From Pseudoalteromonas sp. S16_S37 (GTDB lineage: Bacteria; Pseudomonadota; Gammaproteobacteria; Enterobacterales; Alteromonadaceae): a stretch of 64,000 bases of DNA. The stretch covers positions 1 through 64,000 of the forward strand of contig NZ_JAAUWV010000018.1 in NCBI RefSeq assembly GCF_014694405.1, in the 5' to 3' direction. Within the stretch, counting starts at the first letter, position 1; every line of letters starts with the position of its first letter. This document shows, piece after piece, positions 8,136 through 16,066 of this stretch. The notes beneath the pieces were generated by a model. It made no database searches. It had not been told where the DNA came from and saw only the letters and a list, made by a program, of their open reading frames with translations. A program made the translations under genes and the position numbers.

Positions 8136-8920
8136 ATGCAGTAATTCAGCAGATTGGCTTATCACGCTCAGGTGTTAAGCAAAACACCGCCGAGCGATTT
8201 TCAAAAGCAGCTAAGCAATACCAGCAACATGCTAGAGTGCAGCAACAAGCTGCTACTCGTCTTTTTTCATTGCTTAAAAATGACTATGATCGCTTGTTGG
8301 ACTTAGGAGCTGGGCCACTATTACATCATGAGTATCTGGCCAACTGTGCATCGAATGTTTTAAGTATTGATTTGAGTCACGGTATGTTGAGCCAAGGGCC
8401 AACTGATACTTGGCGGGTGTGTGCTGATATGGACAATTTACCACTGCAAAGTGGCAGCGTTAGTGGCGTTTTTTCAAACTTTGCAATTCAATGGAGCGAA
8501 TCGCCAGCACAGTTGTTCAAAGAGTTAGCCCGGGTTTGTAAGCCAAACGCGCATGTGGTGCTTTCTTCCGTCTTAAATGGCTCATTAAAAGAAATCGCGC
8601 AGGCATGGCAAACGTTAGACGATAGGTGCCATGTAAATCAGTTTTTGACGTTGCAGCAATTAGAGCAGTTTGCCAATGATGCCGGGTTTACTATTCAACA
8701 GACGCAGCAAGTATGCCTTAAAGACTGTTTTGCAAATGCAAAAGAGGCATTCAAATCAGTTAAAAGTATTGGTGCAAATCAGCTTCAGAGCCAAAGTATT
8801 CAGCGTAGCGGGCTGATGGGCAAAAAGCGTTACGAAAAGTTACTTGCAGGTTATCCACTTGAACATAATCAAGCGGTAGTAAGCTATGAAGTCGCAATTA
8901 TGGAATTAGTTAAATTATGA
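8132..8920 (+). CDS. bioC: Malonyl-ACP O-methyltransferase BioC
   Basis: The protein has 262 residues. It is a class I SAM methyltransferase that masks malonyl-ACP as a methyl ester so that fatty acid synthesis can build the pimeloyl chain. Motif I reads L-L-D-L-G-A-G-P at about residues 53-60. Motif II/III regions include S-I-D-L-S-H-G-M and the F-S-N-F-A-I-Q-W segment characteristic of BioC. N-terminal A-x-R-F-S-K-A-A-K-Q-Y is also typical. It overlaps bioF and bioD by 4 bases each. Confidence 0.94.
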   Translation: MNAVIQQIGLSRSGVKQNTAERFSKAAKQYQQHARVQQQAATRLFSLLKNDYDRLLDLGAGPLLHHEYLANCASNVLSIDLSHGMLSQGPTDTWRVCADMDNLPLQSGSVSGVFSNFAIQWSESPAQLFKELARVCKPNAHVVLSSVLNGSLKEIAQAWQTLDDRCHVNQFLTLQQLEQFANDAGFTIQQTQQVCLKDCFANAKEAFKSVKSIGANQLQSQSIQRSGLMGKKRYEKLLAGYPLEHNQAVVSYEVAIMELVKL

Positions 8921-9606
8921 GCGCATTTTTTATTACTGGCACAGATACAGAGGTTGGCAAAACCCATATTACGGCTTTATTGCTTAAATTCTTGGCGCAG
9001 CATAAACGCAAAGCAATTGGCTTTAAGCCTATCGCTGCAGGGGCAGAAGAAGCGTTTGGCCAGTTAGTGAATGATGATGCCTTAACGCTGATGGAGTCCT
9101 CATCAGTTCATGGTAAGTATGAGCAAGTTAACCCAATCTGTTTTGAACCGCCTATTGCCCCTCATATAGCCGCCCAACAAGCGGGTGTACACATCACCTT
9201 AGACAAACTGAGTCACTATTATCATGATCTGGCAAAGCTTGGGGCTGAATTTACCCTCGTTGAGGGGGCTGGTGGATGGGCGTTACCCATTAACGACACG
9301 CAATATCTTTGCGATTGGGTGCAAAAAGAACAACTACCCGTTATTTTAGTTGTGGGCATGAAGCTTGGTTGCTTAAATCATGCGATTTTGACCAGTCACG
9401 CGCTAAAGGCACAAGGTGTTAAATGTGTTGGTTGGGTGGCTAATCAAGTCGATCCAAACATGGCTAATTTTGATGAAAACCTAGAGAGTTTACGCAAAAG
9501 GCTAGATGCTCCTTTGCTCGCTGTGGCGCCATATAGTAAAGAAAAAGCGAAGTTACAGATATACGCGGCACTGACTGATCTGTTGGGGATCAAATTGCAG
9601 GGCTAA
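8917..9606 (+). CDS. bioD: Dethiobiotin synthetase BioD
   Basis: The protein has 229 residues. It is an ATP-dependent carboxylase that closes the ureido ring of DAPA to give dethiobiotin. The P-loop G-T-D-T-E-V-G-K-T lies at residues about 7-15. F-K-P-I-A-A-G and V-E-G-A-G-G-W are the conserved substrate and Mg binding segments. It is the last gene of the bio operon and overlaps bioC by four bases. No strong terminator follows before the convergent gene at 9635. Confidence 0.96.
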   Translation: MSAFFITGTDTEVGKTHITALLLKFLAQHKRKAIGFKPIAAGAEEAFGQLVNDDALTLMESSSVHGKYEQVNPICFEPPIAPHIAAQQAGVHITLDKLSHYYHDLAKLGAEFTLVEGAGGWALPINDTQYLCDWVQKEQLPVILVVGMKLGCLNHAILTSHALKAQGVKCVGWVANQVDPNMANFDENLESLRKRLDAPLLAVAPYSKEKAKLQIYAALTDLLGIKLQG

Positions 9607-9634
9607 TAGCGACCATTAACCCATTAATAAAGCC

Positions 9635-9838
9635 TTAATCGGTTGTTGAATTTTGATTTAAGTAGTTAGGTAATAGCTCTTCAACAATTTTTTTGGCAGG
9701 AATTGTGTAGCGCACGCCGTTAAACATCACCGATGTGTGCTCATTGATCCCCGTGATGCCTGTTAAAGTCCAGCCTTCACCTCGCTCAGGACAAAACACT
9801 TTAGTCGTTGGGGGAATAACCTTAAAATCGTCCGACAT
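9635..9838 (-). CDS. Hypothetical protein, 67 residues
   Basis: This is a soluble, mixed-charge small protein with a central F-C-P-E-R-G-E-G-W-T and no signal or membrane segment. The start is well supported by GGAGT 5 bases upstream of the ATG. It points toward bioD and is divergent from the acetyltransferase at 9916. I do not recognise the family. Codon composition looks native. Confidence 0.6.
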   Translation of the reverse strand: MSDDFKVIPPTTKVFCPERGEGWTLTGITGINEHTSVMFNGVRYTIPAKKIVEELLPNYLNQNSTTD

Positions 9839-9915
9839 AAAAACTCCGCGTTAGACTTATTTTTGCGCCCTAGTTTATACTAATTTCGCTAATTGCCAAT
9901 TGAGAACCCAAATTT

Positions 9916-10404
9916 ATGCAGTTATTTACACCGAGGCTATTGCTTAAGCCAATCACCTATCGAGATATGGTAAAACTGCATGCACTGCTAAATGATCCCT
10001 TAATCTCTAAATACAACGACTATGGCGAGTCTGTATCGCAATCTGAAATACGAGAGCTGATCCAGTGGGATTTAGAGCAAAGCTACCTTGGCTTAGGTGT
10101 GAGGTTAAGTATAAATTGCCAAACAAGTGGCATGATAGGGTGTATTGGGCTGTATGAATATAACCTTGAAATGGGTGAAGTTTATCTTGGTTTTGAGTTA
10201 TCCCCGTTACATTGGGGGCAAGGCATTATGCGCGAAGCAGTTGAATGTGTAACAACCAATATAGCCAAACTTATTAATATTAATAGTGATATTAAACTAT
10301 TGGCACGGGTGGAGGAGGATAATTTACGCTCTATTAAGCTCCTGCAACAGCAAGGGTTTATAAAGCTTGAAAACAGTGAGTACAGTAAATTAGTCACTAT
10401 TTAA
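9916..10404 (+). CDS. GNAT-family N-acetyltransferase (RimJ/RimL-like)
   Basis: The protein has 162 residues. It opens with L-F-T-P-R-L-L-L-K-P-I, the usual first strand of RimJ/RimL-type acetyltransferases. It also has the acetyl-CoA binding motif A, W-G-Q-G-I-M-R-E-A at about 101-109, and motif B R-S-I-K-L-L-Q-Q-Q-G-F near 136-146. It should transfer an acetyl group from acetyl-CoA to an amine, perhaps a protein N-terminus; the substrate is unknown. It stands alone and converges with the TetR gene. Confidence 0.8.
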   Translation: MQLFTPRLLLKPITYRDMVKLHALLNDPLISKYNDYGESVSQSEIRELIQWDLEQSYLGLGVRLSINCQTSGMIGCIGLYEYNLEMGEVYLGFELSPLHWGQGIMREAVECVTTNIAKLININSDIKLLARVEEDNLRSIKLLQQQGFIKLENSEYSKLVTI

Positions 10405-10429
10405 CAATGGCATAAAGGTGTATCTAACC

Positions 10430-10951
10430 TTATTGTATCGACTGCAACTTGTTACTAAGTAGACGCACCAGTGAATCCACTGTTGCATTGTCATCATTCA
10501 ACCCGACGAGTAAAGTCATAAAGTAACAATCCATCATAATATCAGCCTTGTGAACATCATATGGTTGACCTGCGAACAGCATTTTTTTAAATACTTCTAG
10601 CTGAGCAGAAAAGTATTCTTGTTGCCAAATAATGCCAGACAAAAGCTCTTTACTGAATTCTCGGTTGCTTAGATAAAATTGGTAAAGGTACTTGGCATAG
10701 TGCCGAAGTCTAAGCCTTGGCGTATGTAATTTCTCAGTTTGCGATGCTTGTGCCAAAACCTGCTCAATCCGCTCGTGCATCGCAGTTTTCAAAATATCTA
10801 GTTTAGTAGGAAAGTGCGAAAACACTGTACCTGTTGCAACATCCGCCAATTGTGAAATTTGACGCGTGGTTGTTTGCGCATATCCGTACTCTATGAATAA
10901 ACTCCAGCTAGCATCAAGAATACGTTGTTTTGTTGATGATTTTTTATTCAT
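10430..10951 (-). CDS. TetR/AcrR-family transcriptional regulator
   Basis: The protein has 173 residues. An N-terminal helix-turn-helix spans about residues 8-54: R-I-L-D-A-S-W-S-L-F, Y-G-Y-A-Q-T-T-T-R-Q-I-S, then G-T-V-F-S-H-F-P-T-K. The C-terminal ligand domain is not recognisable. It is divergent from a 65-residue membrane protein. The gap holds two perfect 12-bp palindromes placed over the promoter of that gene, so it probably represses the neighbour and perhaps itself. The ligand is unknown. Confidence 0.85.
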   Translation of the reverse strand: MNKKSSTKQRILDASWSLFIEYGYAQTTTRQISQLADVATGTVFSHFPTKLDILKTAMHERIEQVLAQASQTEKLHTPRLRLRHYAKYLYQFYLSNREFSKELLSGIIWQQEYFSAQLEVFKKMLFAGQPYDVHKADIMMDCYFMTLLVGLNDDNATVDSLVRLLSNKLQSIQ

Positions 10952-11013
10952 ATTGTTTCCAGTAAGTTAGACGTAAACAGTCTAGCATAGACACAAAAAA
11001 TTATATATTGCAC

Positions 11014-11043
11014 TTGAAATTGAGCGCGCTCATAATTCATAAT
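11014..11043 (+). promoter_or_regulatory. Probable promoter of the TetR-controlled membrane gene
   Basis: TTGAAA (11014-11019) and CATAAT (11038-11043) are each 5/6 to consensus, with an 18-bp spacer. One palindrome lies in the spacer and the next starts at the end of the -10, the layout expected for steric repression. Confidence 0.5.
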
Positions 11044-11054
11044 GAGCATGCTCA
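11021..11054. promoter_or_regulatory. Twin TetR operators
   Basis: Two perfect 12-bp palindromes, TGAGCGCGCTCA (11021-11032) and TGAGCATGCTCA (11043-11054), share the pattern TGAGC-RY-GCTCA. Their centres are 22 bp apart, two helical turns, which suits two TetR dimers on one DNA face. They lie between the divergent regulator and its neighbour. Binding by this regulator is inferred. Confidence 0.75.
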
Positions 11055-11087
11055 ATTTTGCAAAATTCAAATTAAGGATGGTGTAGT

Positions 11088-11285
11088 ATGAATATTTTAG
11101 GATATGTGTTGTTTTTACCATTTCTCTACTTTTACAGTTATATTTTAGGTCCTGTATTGAAATGCGTTTTGATACCAGGTGGGCTCGCAGTATTGATGCT
11201 GATTATGGGCCCTAAAGAGTTCTTTCACTACATGAAGTTAGCCAAACAAGCACCAACTTCACACAAACCTGCCGAACTAACATAG
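11088..11285 (+). CDS. Small membrane protein under TetR control
   Basis: The protein has 65 residues with one long or two short hydrophobic segments (about 4-44), including a G-P-V-L-K-C-V-L-I-P-G turn, and a short cationic C-terminus. AAGGATG precedes the ATG. Its divergent placement and the two operators in its promoter make it the likely target of the TetR regulator. Function unknown; membrane stress or efflux accessory would be guesses. Confidence 0.65.
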   Translation: MNILGYVLFLPFLYFYSYILGPVLKCVLIPGGLAVLMLIMGPKEFFHYMKLAKQAPTSHKPAELT

Positions 11286-11377
11286 TTTTACCGCTCAGAT
11301 TAGTTTAAAATTGGGTTTTTAGGTTTCGGGCTGCTGTTAAATACAGCGGCCCACGATAACTTTCCTAGGAGCCCACT

Positions 11378-12970
11378 ATTTTAAGCGCAGCTAATGTCAC
11401 CATGCAGTTTGGTGCAAAACCTCTTTTTGAGAATATTTCAGTAAAATTTGGCGATGGTAATCGTTATGGTCTAATTGGAGCAAATGGGTGTGGTAAATCT
11501 ACATTCATGAAGATTTTAGGCGGTGAACTTGAGCCAAGTACAGGTAACGTCAGTGTTTCGCCAAATACTCGCCTTGCCAAGTTAAATCAGGACCAGTTTG
11601 CCTATGAAGAATACAGTGTTATCGACACGGTGATCATGGGCCATAAAGAGCTGTGGAAAGTTAAAGCAGAGCGTGATCGCATCTATTCTTTAGCTGAAAT
11701 GAGTGAAGAAGATGGCATGAAAGTAGCTGACTTGGAAACTGAATTTGCTGAAATGGACGGTTACTCTGCGGATTCAAAAGCGGGTGAGTTATTGTTGGGT
11801 GTTGGTATTCCTACCGAGCAACACTATGGGCCAATGTCAGAAATTGCGCCAGGCTTTAAGCTGCGAGTGCTACTTGCACAGGTGTTGTTTGCAGACCCTG
11901 ATATCATGTTGCTTGATGAGCCAACCAACAACTTGGATATCTACACCATTAAATGGCTTGAAGAGGTGCTTAATCTGCGTGATTGCACCATGCTTATTAT
12001 TTCTCACGACCGTCACTTCTTAAACTCAGTTTGTACTCATATGGCAGATATAGATTATGGCGAACTAAGAGTTTACCCGGGTAACTACGACGAATATATG
12101 TTTGCTGCGACGCAGGCTCGTGAAAAGCTACTGAGCGAAAACGCCAAGAAGAAAGCGCAAATTGCCGAGCTACAGCAATTCGTTTCACGATTCTCTGCAA
12201 ACGCTTCTAAAGCGAAACAGGCAACATCTCGAGCTAAGCAAATAGATAAAATTCAATTAGATGAAGTTAAAGTGTCGTCTCGTCAGACGCCATTTATTCG
12301 CTTTGAACAATCTAAACAACTTTTTAGAAACGCGCTTGAGATCACTGATTTATCCCAAGGTTATGAAAACACTTTATTTGGTGGCTTAAATGCGCTTGTT
12401 GAAGTGGGCGAGCGTATCGCTATCATCGGTGAAAACGGTGTTGGTAAGTCTACTCTACTTCATACACTTGCAGGGCGTTTAGCGCCTAAAACTGGTGCAT
12501 TTAAGTGGTCTGAAAATGCCAACATTGGCTACTACGCTCAAGACCATGCGGACGAATTTGAAAAAGATAGAACCGTATTCGAGTGGATGGAACAATGGCA
12601 GCAAGCGGGTGATGATGAACAAGTTGTTCGTAGTTACCTAGGCCGTATGTTGTTCTCTCAAAATGATATTAAAAAGCCAGTAAAAGTTCTTTCAGGCGGT
12701 GAGCAAGGTCGAATGCTCTTTGGTAAGTTAATGATGCACAAGCATAATATTTTACTAATGGATGAGCCGACCAACCACATGGATATGGAGTCAATCGAGG
12801 CCTTGAACTTAGCGCTTGAGCAATATGAAGGAACGCTCTTTTTCGTATCTCACGATAGACAGTTTGTATCGTCATTAGCGACCCGAATTTGGGAGATCAA
12901 AGACGGTAAGATTATTGACTTTAGAGGCAATTATGAAGAGTACTTGGCAACGCAAGAGCAATCTAAGTAA
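11378..12970 (+). CDS. ybiT: ABC-F family ATPase YbiT, apparent AUU start
   Basis: The protein has 522 residues from the first ATG (11402), or 530 from the proposed ATT at 11378. It is an ABC-F protein with two nucleotide-binding domains: Walker [10 protein letters not shown] and G-E-N-G-V-G-K-S-T; Walker B L-L-D-E-P-T-N-N and L-M-D-E-P-T-N-H; and a charged linker between them. ABC-F proteins act on the ribosome, not in transport. The longer start restores the usual YbiT N-terminus (M-L-x-S/A-x-N-V-T-M-Q-F-G): the ATT stands exactly where the family has Met and has AGGAG 6 bases upstream, while the internal ATG has no Shine-Dalgarno. A strong terminator follows. It stands alone. Confidence 0.92.
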   Translation: MLSAANVTMQFGAKPLFENISVKFGDGNRYGLIGANGCGKSTFMKILGGELEPSTGNVSVSPNTRLAKLNQDQFAYEEYSVIDTVIMGHKELWKVKAERDRIYSLAEMSEEDGMKVADLETEFAEMDGYSADSKAGELLLGVGIPTEQHYGPMSEIAPGFKLRVLLAQVLFADPDIMLLDEPTNNLDIYTIKWLEEVLNLRDCTMLIISHDRHFLNSVCTHMADIDYGELRVYPGNYDEYMFAATQAREKLLSENAKKKAQIAELQQFVSRFSANASKAKQATSRAKQIDKIQLDEVKVSSRQTPFIRFEQSKQLFRNALEITDLSQGYENTLFGGLNALVEVGERIAIIGENGVGKSTLLHTLAGRLAPKTGAFKWSENANIGYYAQDHADEFEKDRTVFEWMEQWQQAGDDEQVVRSYLGRMLFSQNDIKKPVKVLSGGEQGRMLFGKLMMHKHNILLMDEPTNHMDMESIEALNLALEQYEGTLFFVSHDRQFVSSLATRIWEIKDGKIIDFRGNYEEYLATQEQSK

Positions 12971-12980
12971 CAGTAATAAT

Positions 12981-13004
12981 AACCGCGCGTAAGCGCGGTT
13001 TTTA
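12981..13004 (+). terminator. Intrinsic terminator of ybiT
   Basis: ACCGCGC-GTAA-GCGCGGT is a perfect GC-rich hairpin followed by TTTTT, beginning 12 bases after the stop codon. Confidence 0.9.
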
Positions 13005-13215
13005 TTTGCAAAAAGGTCATATAACTTTAGTGAGCCTGCTGCTAAAAAGTGCATGCTCAGCGCGACATACCAAGCTGGCAGGCCCGAAAATAATGGTATT
13101 ACCTCGCTATTTAGGTATAATACCGCGCAAAAATTGAAGCTGTTTTGAGTACCCCAATTATTGCTTAAAACAGTTGTTTATAACGTATCGTTTAATTCAA
13201 TACCGAGGATTTATT

Positions 13216-13698
13216 ATGACGGTTGGCATTATCATGGGTTCAAAGTCAGATTGGCCTACAATGCAGCATGCAGCAGACATGCTAGACAAATTTGGCATCG
13301 AATATGAGACAAAAGTAGTTTCAGCTCACCGCACTCCTCAGTTATTAGCAGATTATGCATCAAGCGCTGCAGAGCGAGGCATTAAAGTGATCATCGCAGG
13401 TGCTGGCGGCGCGGCCCATTTACCAGGTATGGCTGCTGCTTTTACTAGTTTACCGGTATTAGGTGTTCCAGTTAAATCTAAAACCTTAAATGGCATTGAT
13501 TCTTTACTGTCAATTTGCCAAATGCCTAAAGGTGTAGCTGTAGGTACATTGGCGATTGGTGATGCCGGGGCGGCAAATGCGGGCTTGCTTGCAGCGCAGA
13601 TATTAGGTTGCCAGCAACCTGAAATTTTTGCCAAAGTAGAAGCGTTTCGAAAAGAGCAAACCGAAACCGTATTAGCTAACCCAGATCCAGCCGAGTAA
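13216..13698 (+). CDS. purE: N5-carboxyaminoimidazole ribonucleotide mutase PurE
   Basis: The protein has 160 residues from the ATG at 13216. That start fits family length and has GAGG 8 bases upstream; the in-frame ATG at 13174 would add 14 non-family residues. It rearranges N5-CAIR to CAIR in de novo purine synthesis. G-S-K-S-D-W-P-T at 7-14, S-A-H-R-T-P and [12 protein letters not shown] are the conserved nucleotide and catalytic segments. One base separates it from purK, so the two are cotranscribed. A TATAAT at 13116 may be the -10. Confidence 0.96.
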   Translation: MTVGIIMGSKSDWPTMQHAADMLDKFGIEYETKVVSAHRTPQLLADYASSAAERGIKVIIAGAGGAAHLPGMAAAFTSLPVLGVPVKSKTLNGIDSLLSICQMPKGVAVGTLAIGDAGAANAGLLAAQILGCQQPEIFAKVEAFRKEQTETVLANPDPAE

Positions 13699-13699
13699 T

Positions 13700-14848
13700 A
13701 TGAATATTTTAGTATTGGGAGCTGGGCAGCTGGCTCGTATGATGAGTTTATCGGCCACTCATTTAGACTTGCACGTTCTTGCATATGATGTTGGCTCAAA
13801 ACAAGTTATCAACCCTGTTACTTTTGACGTAACCGCTTATACATTAACGCAAGCTATTGAAAGAAGCGATGCTATCACGGCTGAGTTTGAGCATATTCCA
13901 AGTGACGTGTTGGCTTTATGTGCGCAAAGCGGCAAGTTTTACCCGGGTGCGCAAGCAATTAAGACAGGCGGTGATAGAGCAACAGAAAAAGCTTTGTTAG
14001 ATAAAGCGAAAGTTGCGTGTGCGCCGTATCAGCTAATTACTGAAAAAAGTCACTTTTTAACCGCCATTGATAACTTGGGTATGCCACTTGTTGTTAAAAC
14101 CTGTCAGGCAGGTTACGACGGTAAGGGTCAGTGGCGAGTAAAATGTAAAGATGATGTTGAGCAAATTTGGTCTGAAATGGCACAGTTCTTAGCATCAGGA
14201 ACGCAAGCTTTACCACATACCATTATTGCCGAAAAAATGATCCCGTTTGACAGGGAAGTATCAATCATCGGTGTTCGTGATAAAAACGGCCAATGCAAAA
14301 CGTATCCATTAACGGAAAATCAGCACACCAATGGGGTGCTAACGTTATCGATTGCGGGTAAAGAAAAATCAGCTATTGAGCAACAAGCAAAAGATGCATT
14401 CAATGCTTTGGCAACAGAGCTAGATTATGTTGGTGTTTTGGCCATTGAGTTTTTTGACGTAAAAGGCCAATTATTGGTTAACGAAATAGCGCCACGCGTA
14501 CATAACTCAGGACATTGGACTCAGCAAGGATGTCATGTTAGCCAATTTGAAAATCATATGCGTGCTGTTGCAGGTTTTCCGCTTGGCTCTACCGAGTTGT
14601 TACGACCAACGGCCATGATCAATGTGCTTGGACAAGCTGCAATTCCTAGAGAAGTGTTGGGTGTGAGTGATACAACCAGCCATTGGTACGGTAAAGCAGC
14701 TAAACCGGGGCGTAAGATGGGTCATATCAATGTCTCAGGCAATGACTTATCGCAGCTGGCAGAGCGCTTAGAGCAACTTGCTAAATTATTACCAGAGCAA
14801 GATTACCCAGGCGTTGCGCAAACAGCGAAAAGCCTCAAAGGTATTTAA
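13700..14848 (+). CDS. purK: N5-carboxyaminoimidazole ribonucleotide synthase PurK
   Basis: The protein has 382 residues. It is an ATP-grasp ligase that makes N5-CAIR from AIR, ATP and bicarbonate, the substrate for PurE. It opens with V-L-G-A-G-Q-L-A-R-M-M, the typical N-terminal nucleotide fold. The central ATP-grasp region includes K-T-C-Q-A-G-Y-D-G-K-G-Q and the late N-E-I-A-P-R-V-H-N-S-G-H-W-T metal site. It follows purE by one base and ends at a strong terminator. Confidence 0.96.
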   Translation: MNILVLGAGQLARMMSLSATHLDLHVLAYDVGSKQVINPVTFDVTAYTLTQAIERSDAITAEFEHIPSDVLALCAQSGKFYPGAQAIKTGGDRATEKALLDKAKVACAPYQLITEKSHFLTAIDNLGMPLVVKTCQAGYDGKGQWRVKCKDDVEQIWSEMAQFLASGTQALPHTIIAEKMIPFDREVSIIGVRDKNGQCKTYPLTENQHTNGVLTLSIAGKEKSAIEQQAKDAFNALATELDYVGVLAIEFFDVKGQLLVNEIAPRVHNSGHWTQQGCHVSQFENHMRAVAGFPLGSTELLRPTAMINVLGQAAIPREVLGVSDTTSHWYGKAAKPGRKMGHINVSGNDLSQLAERLEQLAKLLPEQDYPGVAQTAKSLKGI

Positions 14849-14857
14849 AGATTAAGA

Positions 14858-14881
14858 AGCCGAGCTTAGCTCGGTTTTTTT
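14858..14881 (+). terminator. Intrinsic terminator of purEK
   Basis: CCGAGC-TTA-GCTCGG with flanking A/T pairs is followed by seven T residues, 11 bases after the purK stop. Confidence 0.9.
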
Positions 14882-14906
14882 ATGCGTAAAATTTTGACAA
14901 ACACAT

Positions 14907-15836
14907 ATGATAAAACAACACCATACTAAGCTCATTTTTCTCGCGCTTTTTGTTTTGAGCTTTACACCCATGATAAGTGCGACCTTTGCACTTGCTATGG
15001 GCGTCGCATTTGCTTGGTTTTTGGGTAATCCTTTTCAAGTCCAAAGCAACAAAATGAGTAAGTGGTTATTAAAAGCGGCAGTCATAGGACTTGGTTTTAA
15101 CGTTAATATTATGGAGGTGTTAGCGGTTGGGCGCAGCTCTATCGTCCTGACGATAGTCAGTATTACAGCGATTATTGGCCTTGGCGAGCTGTTAACTCAG
15201 GCATTTCGGCTTAATCGAAATACAGGAGTGCTCATCTCTTTTGGTACTGCTATTTGCGGAGGCAGTGCCATTGCCGCGATGGCACCTGTTATCAAAGCAA
15301 AGCAACATGAAATTGCAGTGGCATTGGCAGTGGTATTTTCACTCAATGCAGTTGGCTTGTTATTATTTCCTTGGATAGGTGAGCTGTTAGCGCTTAGTGA
15401 TGAGCAATTTGCAACTTGGGCTGCATTAGCTATTCATGATACCAGCAGTGTGGTGGCCGCAGCAGCGACCTTTAGCCCGCTTGCTGTGGGTATAGCAACA
15501 ACGATAAAACTCACACGTGCAATGTGGATCATACCTTACACCGCAGCTGCAGGAGTATTTTGGCGAAGTGAAGAGCGTGCCAGCATCCCTTTATTTATAT
15601 TTGGCTTTTTACTCGCTGCTATGTGCAATAGTTTTTTAAATGACTACGACGCCATTTGGCAAACACTCTATTTTGGTGCTAAGCATACGCTTGTTGCTAC
15701 GTTGTTTTTGATAGGAACATGCGTATCAAAATCGGTTATATATCAAACTGGTTGGCGGCCTTTTGCTATGGCAACTGTACTTTGGGTGATTGTCAGCAGT
15801 GTGTTGCTCATACTCATTTTGGATAAAATAATTTAA
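14907..15836 (+). CDS. YeiH-family putative sulfate exporter (UPF0324)
   Basis: The protein has 309 residues with about ten hydrophobic segments. Family marks are A-V-I-G-L-G-F-N-V-N, G-T-A-I-C-G-G-S-A-I-A-A at about 112-124, and I-H-D-T-S-S-V-V-A-A-A near 175. These agree with the Cons_hypoth698/YeiH transporters, which are linked to sulfate or sulfite export in some bacteria but are poorly characterised. The Shine-Dalgarno is weak. It is a single gene between two terminators, with no LysR neighbour of the kind often seen beside yeiH. Confidence 0.8.
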   Translation: MIKQHHTKLIFLALFVLSFTPMISATFALAMGVAFAWFLGNPFQVQSNKMSKWLLKAAVIGLGFNVNIMEVLAVGRSSIVLTIVSITAIIGLGELLTQAFRLNRNTGVLISFGTAICGGSAIAAMAPVIKAKQHEIAVALAVVFSLNAVGLLLFPWIGELLALSDEQFATWAALAIHDTSSVVAAAATFSPLAVGIATTIKLTRAMWIIPYTAAAGVFWRSEERASIPLFIFGFLLAAMCNSFLNDYDAIWQTLYFGAKHTLVATLFLIGTCVSKSVIYQTGWRPFAMATVLWVIVSSVLLILILDKII

Positions 15837-15945
15837 ATTTTTTTTGAACTGATCCTTTTTATGCTGGTCTGATATTTTGAGGCGTGGATAGGCCTCACTT
15901 CATAATCGTTGTCCATCAGCGACTATGTGAGCGCAGAGAGTATTT

Positions 15946-15974
15946 GGCCAGTAACATTTACTGGCCTTTTTTTT
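15946..15974 (+). terminator. Strong intrinsic terminator
   Basis: GGCCAGTAA-CAT-TTACTGGCC is a perfect 9-bp stem with eight T residues after it. It is unusually far (110 bases) from the upstream stop codon at 15836. A second perfect stem, TGAGGC/GCCTCA (15878-15897), lies between, so a separate small transcript may end here. Confidence 0.85.
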
Positions 15975-16066
15975 GTCTTAAAACTTGGTAGTTAGTCTTA
16001 AATTTATCGAATTTGCTCACCACATTTGATTTAATGGCAAAAACATAACAACTTAAAAGAAGCGCT

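Noticed and set aside
10404..10430. Bidirectional terminator AAGGT/ACCTT between the GNAT and TetR genes
   Set aside because: The stem is only five AT-rich pairs with no T tract; too weak to support.
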